From Mucilaginibacter phenanthrenivorans (GTDB lineage Bacteria; Bacteroidota; Bacteroidia; Sphingobacteriales; Sphingobacteriaceae): a DNA stretch of 64,000 nt. The position numbers were made by a program, and so were the translations under genes. The stretch lies in contig NZ_JAHVAP010000004.1 in NCBI RefSeq assembly GCF_024721155.1, positions 62,001 to 126,000 of the forward strand, written 5' to 3'. Within the stretch, counting starts at the first letter, position 1, and every line of letters starts with the position of its first letter. Shown here in pieces: positions 51,571 to 59,160 of the stretch. The notes under the pieces were generated by a model. It was not told where the DNA came from, ran no database searches, and saw only the letters and a program-made list of their open reading frames with translations.

Positions 51571-52029
51571 ATGACTACACCAGATTTTAACACCACGTTT
51601 TCGGTGGATGAAACCCCGGACGAGGTATTTAATGCCATCACCAATGTACGCGGGTGGTGGTCCGAAAATATTGAAGGAGGCACAAGTAAACTTAATGATG
51701 TATTTACTTATCGTGTAAAAGACATCCATCAATGTACAATGAAGTTAATAGAAGTTGTTCCGGCTAAAAATGTGGTCTGGCTGGTATTGGACAACTATTT
51801 TGAATTCACGGAAGATAAGACGGAGTGGACCGGCACAAAAATAGCGTTTGAGACCTCGGAAAAGGATGGTAAAACACAATTGCATTTTACCCACTGGGGC
51901 CTGGTTCCGGCTTTTGAATGTTATGAAATTTGTTTCGATGGCTGGAGCAGGTACATCAACGGCAGCTTGCGAAACCTGATCACTACGGGAAAAGGTCAGC
52001 CGAATCCTACGGAATATGTTACAGCGTAA
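51571..52029 (+). CDS. SRPBCC domain protein
   Basis: A 152-residue START-fold protein (FSVDETPDEVFNAITNVRGWWSENIEG start, then LHFTHWGLVPAFECY). It is a different subgroup from the first gene of the operon. No catalytic residue is defined for the group; ligand binding is inferred from the fold. Third gene of the AHSA1-ArsR operon, 12 bases after the regulator stop. Confidence 0.82.
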   Translation: MTTPDFNTTFSVDETPDEVFNAITNVRGWWSENIEGGTSKLNDVFTYRVKDIHQCTMKLIEVVPAKNVVWLVLDNYFEFTEDKTEWTGTKIAFETSEKDGKTQLHFTHWGLVPAFECYEICFDGWSRYINGSLRNLITTGKGQPNPTEYVTA

Positions 52030-52096
52030 AGTAACACCGCTTAAATAAAATAACTATCGCGCATTTTACTCGATACATGGAATGCGCGATAGCTAT

Positions 52097-52540
52097 TTAA
52101 TCTATTAACGAGATATCTAAAAGGCTTTCCAGCTCACCATTATATTTTGATTCTGCTAAAATGTGTTGAACATCGAATGGCAACTGATTGAATTTTAATG
52201 GATCAACCGGGGAGGCAACCAAATGGTAATTTGAAGCCGCGAAACGGCTGAAGTCTGTTCTATCGTAAGCAAATAAACCTTTTTCAGCCATTTCAGTAAA
52301 CGAGGAAAGGTACCACTCGTCTACATTACTTTTGATTGTTTTTTTGAGATCCGGGTTGATAATTATCTTTTTATTTCCAGGTAACTGATCAAAATACGAA
52401 AATAACTTTTCAAGATTTCCTTTAGATTTCGCAACAGAAACGGGCAGTTTGGACCCACCTGAAGCAACGAAGGCTATTTTATTTCCATCGGTAAAAAACC
52501 AACTAATATCAATGGTCTGTTGTTCAATATCAGTAAACAT
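52097..52540 (-). CDS. Hypothetical protein
   Basis: A 147-residue soluble protein with no signal peptide, no membrane segment and no motif I recognise; helical and strand segments alternate. It is convergent with the SRPBCC operon and divergent from the nucleotidyltransferase gene. Composition is normal for the window. Function unknown. Confidence 0.65.
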   Translation of the reverse strand: MFTDIEQQTIDISWFFTDGNKIAFVASGGSKLPVSVAKSKGNLEKLFSYFDQLPGNKKIIINPDLKKTIKSNVDEWYLSSFTEMAEKGLFAYDRTDFSRFAASNYHLVASPVDPLKFNQLPFDVQHILAESKYNGELESLLDISLID

Positions 52541-52636
52541 GTGGTGAATTTATAAAATTACTTCGGCAAAGCAAATACACTTTAGCGTTTCGTCCTTTAA
52601 CTATTCATAGTTGAATGATGGGCATTGGAAAGGCAA

Positions 52637-52644
52637 TAAATTTG
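52637..52644 (+). promoter_or_regulatory. Candidate -7 element (TAAATTTG)
   Basis: TAAATTTG matches TAnnTTTG, 13 bases before the ATG of the nucleotidyltransferase gene; the nearest upstream TTG is 23 bases away, slightly long. Confidence 0.4.
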
Positions 52645-52657
52645 ATATATTTAAACA

Positions 52658-53188
52658 ATGTTCGAATTTTTTAAAAAGATAATAGAATGCTTTGATCGCC
52701 AGCATATTCCATATATGCTTTCAGGTAGTATTGCCATGGGCATGTATATAATACCGCGTGCTACAAAGGATATTGATTTTGTAATCCACTTACAACCAGG
52801 CGACATTGAAAGCTTTGTTGCCCATTTTGCCGGCGCATATTATGTAAGTAAAGATGCTATTATAGATGCAGTTAACCGACAAAGTATATTTAATATAATA
52901 GATCACGCATCTGGATTTAAGGCTGATTTTGTGGTGCTTAAAAATAGCGAGTATCGGCTCGCGGAATTTGACCGTAAACAGATAAAGGATTTTTTCGGCC
53001 TTAATATCTACATTGTTTCCCCTGAAGATTTATTAATTTCGAAATTAATTTGGATCCAGGAGTGGCAAACCGCCGTACAGATGGAGGATATAAAAAACCT
53101 TGCTGTTGTCCCGGGGTTGCAACTGGATTATGTAAGCAACTGGATAAAGAAACTAAATTTGAACACCTTCAACCTGCTTGAATTATGA
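52658..53188 (+). CDS. DUF6036-like / AbiEii-like nucleotidyltransferase
   Basis: A 176-residue protein of the nucleotidyltransferase superfamily. The GS motif (MLSGSIAMGMYI, about 20-31) is followed by TKDIDFVIHL (D-x-D, about 36-45), and a third acidic position is likely in KADFVV. This matches AbiEii-like toxins and DUF6036 proteins. The next gene begins inside its stop codon (ATGA overlap), giving a tight pair that may be a toxin and a partner, though which is which is not shown. Confidence 0.75.
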   Translation: MFEFFKKIIECFDRQHIPYMLSGSIAMGMYIIPRATKDIDFVIHLQPGDIESFVAHFAGAYYVSKDAIIDAVNRQSIFNIIDHASGFKADFVVLKNSEYRLAEFDRKQIKDFFGLNIYIVSPEDLLISKLIWIQEWQTAVQMEDIKNLAVVPGLQLDYVSNWIKKLNLNTFNLLEL

Positions 53189-53358
53189 ACGACACCCCGG
53201 AATACGTTAAGCAGAAGCAATTAGAGATCTGGCTGGCAAAATCACCGGAGGAAAGACTGCGATTAACCCTGGTAATGAACGATGAATTGTACGCTTTTTG
53301 GAATGAGGGAAGGAAAAATGACGTAAAAATCCCACTAAATCCACCCCCATCCAAATGA
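53185..53358 (+). CDS. 57-residue partner of the nucleotidyltransferase (ATGA-coupled)
   Basis: A short gene whose ATG overlaps the preceding TGA (ATGA), giving translational coupling. It encodes 57 residues: a helical, charged first part (TPEYVKQKQLEIWLAKSPEERL, about residues 4-25) and a proline-rich tail. The TPxxV...W...SPEERL pattern recalls small proteins encoded beside DUF6036/AbiEii-like proteins in other bacteria. The stop codon (53356-53358) is the first TGA of a word array. No function known. Confidence 0.6.
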   Translation: MNDTPEYVKQKQLEIWLAKSPEERLRLTLVMNDELYAFWNEGRKNDVKIPLNPPPSK

Positions 53359-53380
53359 CTAATGACTCAATGACCAATGA
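53356..53380. repeat. Heptad-type array (TGAn4-5)
   Basis: TGA at 53356, 53363, 53371 and 53378 (7-8 base spacing). The first is the stop codon of the 57-residue gene; the array fills the gap to the AraC gene, whose stop is at 53381-53383. Confidence 0.55.
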
Positions 53381-54271
53381 TTAATTCACCACCTGCTTCC
53401 TATACTGATTCGGGCTAATCCCAACCTCCTTTTTAAACAACCTGGAAAAATAAGGCAGGTTATCAAAGCCTAAGGCATAAGCGGTTTCGGCAATATTATT
53501 GTCCGATCCCTTCAGTATGTTTTTTGCTTCGGAAATCAAAAATATATGGATCAGCTCAATAGCAGTTTTACCGGTTTCCTGTTTCAGCAGGTCGCTTAAA
53601 TAGCGGGTTGATAAATTCAACTGGTCGCCCATCATTTTTACTGTAGGCAGCCCTTTTTCCGCAAGCAAGCGCGAGCCGAAATAAATGTTAAGCGCATCGT
53701 TAAATTTGGAAACAATTTTGCCACTCAAATCCATCCGGTTGATAAACTGCCTTTTATAAAAGCGTTGGGAATACTTTAATATCGAGTCGATATGCGCGAG
53801 CATTATTCCACGGCTATACTCGTCCTGGTTATTGTTGCATTCTGTTTCAATTTTGTGGTAAAGCTCCCAAATTATCTCCTCTTCCCGCGGCGACAGATGC
53901 AGCGCTTCGCTCGACTCATATTCGAAAAAGCTGTATCGTTTAATGTCATCATGCAGTACGTGCCCGTTTAAAAAATCCTCATGAATGAATATCATAAAAC
54001 CATTCTCTTCAAACTCCAAATGCTTTAATTGCATGGCTTGTCTGGGTTTCACAAACGACATCGATCCCGAATCATGGTCGTACTTGGTCCGCCCATACAA
54101 AAACATGCCCGACTTTAATTTCTTAAAACCGATGGCATAAAAATCGCCGGTAAACTCCTCCTCCCCTATCGAGCAGGTGTTCTTACACAAGAATAAGCTT
54201 AGCATTGGATTTTCCGGCGGCGGGAAACCATTCGCGCGATGTAATTCGGCCAGGGTTTTAAAGTGCTTCAT
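53381..54271 (-). CDS. AraC family transcriptional regulator
   Basis: A 296-residue protein. The C-terminal two helix-turn-helix region (about 195-296) is complete and ends NIAETAYALGFDNLPYFSRLFKKEVGISPNQYRK, the AraC signature. The N-terminal half is a cupin-like ligand domain with no recognisable ligand site. A candidate -7 box (TATTTTTG, 54298-54291) lies upstream. It is in the same orientation as the SDR gene upstream, which it may regulate; that is inference. Confidence 0.88.
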   Translation of the reverse strand: MKHFKTLAELHRANGFPPPENPMLSLFLCKNTCSIGEEEFTGDFYAIGFKKLKSGMFLYGRTKYDHDSGSMSFVKPRQAMQLKHLEFEENGFMIFIHEDFLNGHVLHDDIKRYSFFEYESSEALHLSPREEEIIWELYHKIETECNNNQDEYSRGIMLAHIDSILKYSQRFYKRQFINRMDLSGKIVSKFNDALNIYFGSRLLAEKGLPTVKMMGDQLNLSTRYLSDLLKQETGKTAIELIHIFLISEAKNILKGSDNNIAETAYALGFDNLPYFSRLFKKEVGISPNQYRKQVVN

Positions 54272-54370
54272 GTTGAATGTTTTATCAGATCAAAAATACA
54301 ACCGGGGTTGATATAGATGGTAATCTGGGTGTAATAGTTATAGATGGAATTTGTAAAAATCTCTACAATC

Positions 54371-54538
54371 GTCATTGCGAGGAACGAAGCAAACTCTGCA
54401 CAGGACAATCAACGAATCTTTATGCTGATAGTGAACTTACAGCGGCTTGATTAGTTATCACATAACTTTTCATTCCAGTGCATGAACAGTTCAGAGATTG
54501 CTTCGAAGCCGGTTGCAGGCAACCAGCCTCGCAATGAC
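54371..54538. repeat. Dispersed palindromic repeat (GTCATTGCGAG type), second copy
   Basis: Starts GTCATTGCGAGGAACGAAGC and ends CTCGCAATGAC, with GAGATTGCTTCG in the right arm; same family as 11387-11503. Inverted arms over about 165 bases. Confidence 0.75.
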
Positions 54539-54562
54539 GATTTATGAGAATATTCAATTTAT

Positions 54563-55384
54563 TTACTTCCCATGTGCTTTAGCAGCAACATCGCTCCATG
54601 CTTCCCATTCAGCCAATTTACCGGCATAAACCTGCTTTACCCAAGGCAAGGCAACTTTACCAAGGAATAAACGAAGCGGCGGATTTTCACTGTCTACCAG
54701 TTTTAAAACTGCTTCAGTGGTAGCTTCCGGGATACCGAATGCGTCGTTATCTGACATGCCGGCCTGGAATGCTTCACGCACAGGGTTATAAACGTCCATC
54801 GGTGTAGTACTGTTTGCCGAAGCGCCCGCCCAATCTGTTGAAAAGCCGTTTGGCTCAATCAATGACACCTTAATGCCAAAGCCCTTAACCTCAGTTGCCA
54901 ATGTTTCGGTCAAACCCTCAACCGCAAACTTGCTGGCATTGTATATGCCTAAAACCGGCAGGGTGGTAATGCCCAGCACACTTGAAACCTGTACAATGTG
55001 CCCATGTCCCTGTGCCCTCATTACCGGCAATACAGCCTGTGTTGCCCATAATAAACCGAATACATTGGTTTCTATTTGTGCACGGGCTTCCTGCTCGGTA
55101 GTTTCCTCGATGGTACCAAATAAACCGTAACCTGCATTATTGATCAATACATCGATAGTACCGAAATGCTGTTTTGCCTTTTCAACTGCTGCAAACACGG
55201 CATCGTGATTGTTTACATCCAATTGGAGGGGAAGAATTGATTCACCGTATGCGGCAACCAGGTCGTTTAGGGTATCGGTGTTGCGGGCGGTTGCCACTAC
55301 TTTGTCACCACGTTTTAAAAATGCTTCAGCCCAGATCTTTCCAAATCCACGGGAAGCGCCTGTTATAAAAATTGTCTTTGCCAT
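54563..55384 (-). CDS. Short-chain dehydrogenase/reductase
   Basis: A 273-residue classical SDR: TGASRGFG (residues 8-15) for NAD(P) binding, NNAG near 87-90, catalytic Ser in SSVLG near 139 and the YNASK pair (Tyr-x3-Lys) near 151-155. The Arg after the glycine motif favours NADPH. Substrate unknown. Followed by a repeat and the AraC regulator gene. Confidence 0.88.
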   Translation of the reverse strand: MAKTIFITGASRGFGKIWAEAFLKRGDKVVATARNTDTLNDLVAAYGESILPLQLDVNNHDAVFAAVEKAKQHFGTIDVLINNAGYGLFGTIEETTEQEARAQIETNVFGLLWATQAVLPVMRAQGHGHIVQVSSVLGITTLPVLGIYNASKFAVEGLTETLATEVKGFGIKVSLIEPNGFSTDWAGASANSTTPMDVYNPVREAFQAGMSDNDAFGIPEATTEAVLKLVDSENPPLRLFLGKVALPWVKQVYAGKLAEWEAWSDVAAKAHGK

Positions 55385-55410
55385 TGTTTTAATTGTTAAA
55401 TTTTATAAGA

Positions 55411-55418
55411 CAAATCTA
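55411..55418 (-). promoter_or_regulatory. Candidate -7 element (TAGATTTG) of the SDR gene
   Basis: Minus-strand TAGATTTG, matching TAnnTTTG, 27 bases before the ATG. No standard -33 box. Confidence 0.35.
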
Positions 55419-55510
55419 TGGCGGCGCACACGAACGGATTTATACAAAAGTGGGGAATAAAGATACATTTGGGGGAGGCAAAAGTTCGTCACAACTCGTG
55501 TACAACAAAA

Positions 55511-55531
55511 AACCCGGCTCAAAGCCGGGTT
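55511..55531 (-). terminator. Terminator of the HtrA-type protease gene
   Basis: Perfect 9-base stem AACCCGGCT / AGCCGGGTT with a 3-base loop, followed on the minus strand by a T-rich tail, 25 bases after the stop codon at 55556. Confidence 0.85.
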
Positions 55532-55555
55532 TCCACTATTTAATCTTTTATTAAT

Positions 55556-57109
55556 TTACTGCACTTCAAAAGGCAATACCAGCCTTGATCCATCAGGATA
55601 AAAACCTGAGAATACTACGGTGCTGGTGTTCATGTTCGAAAGCACTTTGTCGATATCGTCAGTCGAATTGATCGGCTGTTTGTTTACCGAAGTAATAACC
55701 GAACCAATTGGGATCTCGGCATTATCAAACACACCACCTTCACGAACCTGGGCTACCATAACACCTGAATGGGTGCGGAATTTAGCTTTCTCAGCAGCAC
55801 TCAATGTTTTGAAGCTTGCGCCCAGCTTATTGTAAAGCTCCTCCGCCGACTTGGTTACTGCCATTTTAGGTGCAGGCGCATCAGCTTTAAGGGTAATGGT
55901 GAAGTTCTTTTCGTCGCCGCCACGTAATGCGCTGATTTTGATCTTATCGCCAGGCGCTAAACGACCAACACGTTCCTGTAAATCTGACGACTCATAAACA
56001 GTGTTACCTTCAACCTTGGTGATGATGTCACCTTCCTGTAAGCCGGCTTGTGCTGCACCGCTGTTAGGCAATACACTGCTTACATATAAGCCGTAGGTAC
56101 GGTTAACTTTAAGCTCCTTCGCTTTATCCTGGTCAAGCTCAGCAAAGCTGATACCTACATAGCCGCGTTTTACAGCGCCATATTTCTCAATATCATCCAA
56201 TACCTTTTTAGCCAAATTGATTGGGATAGCAAAGCCATAACCCTCGTACGAGCCGGTGTGTGATGCAATAGCAGAGTTGATACCGATCAGTTCGCCATTA
56301 GTGTTAACCAATGCACCACCACTGTTACCAGGATTGATAGCTGCATCAGTTTGAATGAATGATTCGATCGCCTTGTTCAATCTCGGCTGCTGGGTTTGAT
56401 ATTGTGTACGGCCAAATGGATTTTGATCTTCACCGTTATCCTCACTGCCGATCAGGTTCAGTCCGCGGCCTTTGGCGCTAACAATACCTGCCGTAACAGT
56501 CGAAGTCAACTTGAATGGATTACCTACAGCCAATACCCACTCGCCCACCTTAACAGCATCCGAGTTGCCTAACTTTACAATCGGCAGGTTATGACCGTCA
56601 ATCTTAATTAAAGCTAAATCCGTGTTGGGATCGGTACCAATTACCTTAGCCTGGAATGTTTGATGATCGTTTGTTACGATATCAATTTTTGCAGCTTTCT
56701 CAACCACGTGGTTATTGGTAACAATATAACCATCAGGCGAAATAATTACACCCGAGCCAGACGCCATTTGCGGGCCCGAAGGGCGCATCCGCTGACCAAA
56801 CATCTCGCCAAACATCTGTTGCATTTTGCTTTGCTTATCGTTGTCCGACTGATCTGAATACGTTGTGCGGATATAGACCACCGCAGGGGTAACGGCAGCG
56901 GCAGCTTCAGTAAAGTCAACCGAACCGGCTGACGATAGACCCGTAACTGCAGGAGCTGGAGTTAACCGATTACTTGTTGCGTAGTACACCTTTTGTTTAT
57001 CCTCGAAGCTCATGTTGTCGGCATACTTGTTTTCAATAACCTTGTACGCACCTAAAGCCATGGCTCCGCCAACAAAGGCAGTCAATAGTGTTAAACCAAA
57101 CTTTTTCAT
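55556..57109 (-). CDS. HtrA/DegP-type periplasmic serine endoprotease
   Basis: A 517-residue protease from the ATG at 57109 (MKKFGL; an in-frame ATG 12 bases earlier is possible). One N-terminal membrane/signal segment (about 4-22). The trypsin-like domain has His134 (TNNHVV), Asp164 (NTDLALIKI) and Ser263 (PGNSGGALV). Two PDZ domains follow (about 310-395 and 440-510). It degrades or refolds misfolded envelope proteins. A TAAATTTG box lies 42 bases upstream (57158-57151). Confidence 0.9.
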   Translation of the reverse strand: MKKFGLTLLTAFVGGAMALGAYKVIENKYADNMSFEDKQKVYYATSNRLTPAPAVTGLSSAGSVDFTEAAAAVTPAVVYIRTTYSDQSDNDKQSKMQQMFGEMFGQRMRPSGPQMASGSGVIISPDGYIVTNNHVVEKAAKIDIVTNDHQTFQAKVIGTDPNTDLALIKIDGHNLPIVKLGNSDAVKVGEWVLAVGNPFKLTSTVTAGIVSAKGRGLNLIGSEDNGEDQNPFGRTQYQTQQPRLNKAIESFIQTDAAINPGNSGGALVNTNGELIGINSAIASHTGSYEGYGFAIPINLAKKVLDDIEKYGAVKRGYVGISFAELDQDKAKELKVNRTYGLYVSSVLPNSGAAQAGLQEGDIITKVEGNTVYESSDLQERVGRLAPGDKIKISALRGGDEKNFTITLKADAPAPKMAVTKSAEELYNKLGASFKTLSAAEKAKFRTHSGVMVAQVREGGVFDNAEIPIGSVITSVNKQPINSTDDIDKVLSNMNTSTVVFSGFYPDGSRLVLPFEVQ

Positions 57110-57150
57110 GTTATCTCTCACTTTTCTTTTTATGTTATTTTTTTGTAAAA

Positions 57151-57158
57151 CAAATTTA
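57151..57158 (-). promoter_or_regulatory. Candidate -7 element (TAAATTTG) of the htrA-type gene
   Basis: Minus-strand TAAATTTG, 42 bases before the ATG. No standard -33 TTG is seen. Confidence 0.35.
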
Positions 57159-57370
57159 ATACCATATAGACGTGATAACCTATATTAAGTTATCCGTATT
57201 TTTGTTAAAATTTGTTAAATCCAAATCAACAGGGACCGGGTAACCGTGTGGTCTGTTGAGATTTACGGATCACGTTTTACGAATTTAAGCTTAATAATTC
57301 ATTTAATACGGATTTTAAGATCGTAAATCTGAACCCATAAATCATACATAATTATAATATTGAATATCAA

Positions 57371-58156
57371 ATGCTAATCCATTTTTATAAATACCAGGGG
57401 GCTGGAAACGACTTTATTTTGGTTGATAATCGCGATAACAGCGTAGATCACCACCATCCTGAACTGATTGCCCGCCTGTGCGACCGTCGTTTTGGGATCG
57501 GCGGCGATGGTATTATGTTCCTGCAAAACCTGGAAGGCTATGATTTCGAGATGGTTTATTATAATGCCGACGGCCAGCCAAGCAGCATGTGCGGCAATGG
57601 TGGCCGCTGTATCGTGGCCTTTGCCAAACACCTTGGAATAATTGACACCGAAACAAACTTTTTGGCAGTAGATGGCCCGCATTATGCCAAAATTTCAGCC
57701 GGTGGCGATTGGGTGAGCCTGCAAATGATAGATGTTGATACGGTAAACCGCGATAATGATGCCTATGTTTTAAATACCGGCTCACCGCACTACATCACCA
57801 TGGCCGAAAACCTGGAGGATAAGGACGTTTATACCGAGGGTCGTGCCATCCGAAATAACGATACCTACCGCAAGGAAGGCATCAATATCAACTTTGTTGA
57901 ACCAACCGCTGATGGCTACTTCGTCCGCACCTTTGAGCGCGGCGTAGAAGATGAAACCTTTGCCTGCGGAACCGGCGTAACAGCAGTTGCCCTTGCTATG
58001 GCCAAACACAATAACAAAACCGGCCATATCAATACCCCGATAAAAGTATTGGGCGGCAATCTGAATATCCGCTTTGATTATAACGGTGAGAAGTTTAGCA
58101 GCATATTTTTGGAGGGTCCGGCGGTGAAGACGTTTGAGGGGGAAGTGGAGATTTAG
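57371..58156 (+). CDS. dapF: Diaminopimelate epimerase
   Basis: A 261-residue enzyme converting LL- to meso-diaminopimelate for lysine and peptidoglycan. The two catalytic cysteines are Cys74 (SMCGNGGRC) and Cys199 (FACGTGVTA). The N terminus (FYKYQGAGNDFILVDN) and length match the family. Monocistronic, followed by a 12-base-arm hairpin. Confidence 0.95.
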   Translation: MLIHFYKYQGAGNDFILVDNRDNSVDHHHPELIARLCDRRFGIGGDGIMFLQNLEGYDFEMVYYNADGQPSSMCGNGGRCIVAFAKHLGIIDTETNFLAVDGPHYAKISAGGDWVSLQMIDVDTVNRDNDAYVLNTGSPHYITMAENLEDKDVYTEGRAIRNNDTYRKEGININFVEPTADGYFVRTFERGVEDETFACGTGVTAVALAMAKHNNKTGHINTPIKVLGGNLNIRFDYNGEKFSSIFLEGPAVKTFEGEVEI

Positions 58157-58185
58157 TTTATGGACCATAGTCGATGGTCCATAAA
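58157..58185 (+). terminator. Hairpin after dapF
   Basis: Perfect 12-base arms TTTATGGACCAT / ATGGTCCATAAA with a 5-base loop, directly after the stop. No T-tract. Its bases also follow the 7-base word scheme (GAC at 58163, GTC at 58170 and 58177). Confidence 0.55.
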
Positions 58186-58192
58186 CGCTTTC

Positions 58193-58223
58193 ACTTATTG
58201 CAAATTCTAATTACGTTTGAATT
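58193..58223 (+). promoter_or_regulatory. Shared promoter element (copy 1)
   Basis: A 31-base segment that recurs with 28 identities at 59089-59119. It ends in TACGTTTGAATT, whose TACGTTTG (58212-58219) is a -7 box. It lies 40 bases before the ATG at 58263, so the two genes probably share control. Confidence 0.55.
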
Positions 58224-58262
58224 CTGCTCATATAACGCATTATAATATTTATTATCACCATT

Positions 58263-58868
58263 ATGTTATTCCCTGACCTTCTCAATAAAATTGCTAAAAA
58301 ACTATTGTGGCTTTTTTTGTCAATCACTTTTTTTCATTGTCAATCATACGCACAACAAGTTGTAAAACCGAAATTTAAAAAAATAATAATGGTTGATTAC
58401 AGCATAAAAAAATCAGGTAACACGCAGAAAGTTGTTATAGAGACTTACAAAGAAATCAATGAGGTTGGGCAATTCCATTATGCTGCCAGCATGTATAATG
58501 GAATTAGAGATACTACTTATCTATTATCCGATGAGGTCGTAAACATGTTTAACAAAATATTTAACGGAAGTAGGAAAATTCAATCGTATATGGTAATTAA
58601 TAAGTTGCCAGAAAACGTGCATTATGCCGGCGGATTTATGTGGTTTAGCTGCACGTATCCTGACAACACAACAGACAGTTTTCTCGTAGTTCCGCCTTTT
58701 ATGGATCCAAGCTTTGAGCGCCTTATATTCTATGATTATAAATGGCCTTCAAATTTAGCTTACAAAGGAAAAACCATTAGAAAACCTTTAATTGAAAAGG
58801 AAATTCTAAAATATCACAATGCCTGCAAATATCTGCCCAAGATCGAGCAATCACCAATTATACAATGA
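58263..58868 (+). CDS. Hypothetical exported protein
   Basis: A 201-residue protein with a basic start and a long hydrophobic export segment (about 12-28), followed by SYAQQ, a probable signal peptidase site. The mature part has no motif I recognise; four Tyr-rich stretches suggest a beta-rich fold. AT-rich compared with neighbours. Its promoter element is nearly identical to that of the SNF2 gene downstream. Function unknown. Confidence 0.65.
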   Translation: MLFPDLLNKIAKKLLWLFLSITFFHCQSYAQQVVKPKFKKIIMVDYSIKKSGNTQKVVIETYKEINEVGQFHYAASMYNGIRDTTYLLSDEVVNMFNKIFNGSRKIQSYMVINKLPENVHYAGGFMWFSCTYPDNTTDSFLVVPPFMDPSFERLIFYDYKWPSNLAYKGKTIRKPLIEKEILKYHNACKYLPKIEQSPIIQ

Positions 58869-59088
58869 TTTAATGAAGCTTTCTGACACCTTTTAGAAAT
58901 TCAGCTCGTACCAATCATCATTTTAAATTGCGAGGTCGGCCTGCCACGTGTAAGACGCGAGCATCCCGTCTCTACAAAACACAAATCAACAGTACGCTCC
59001 ATCTTCCTCACAAAACCAATGAACTAATGAGCCATTAAATTAATCCACATCCCCCATTGTTAACAACTATTTAACACAAAACATTTTT

Positions 59089-59119
59089 ACTTACTGCAAA
59101 TTCTGTTTACGTTTGAATT
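59089..59119 (+). promoter_or_regulatory. Shared promoter element (copy 2)
   Basis: Second copy of the 31-base segment at 58193-58223; three differences. TACGTTTG at 59108-59115 matches the -7 box and lies 45 bases before the SNF2 gene start. Confidence 0.55.
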
Positions 59120-59160
59120 TTTTGTTGATGTAGCTTCTATTAATTTTTTACTATAGAACT

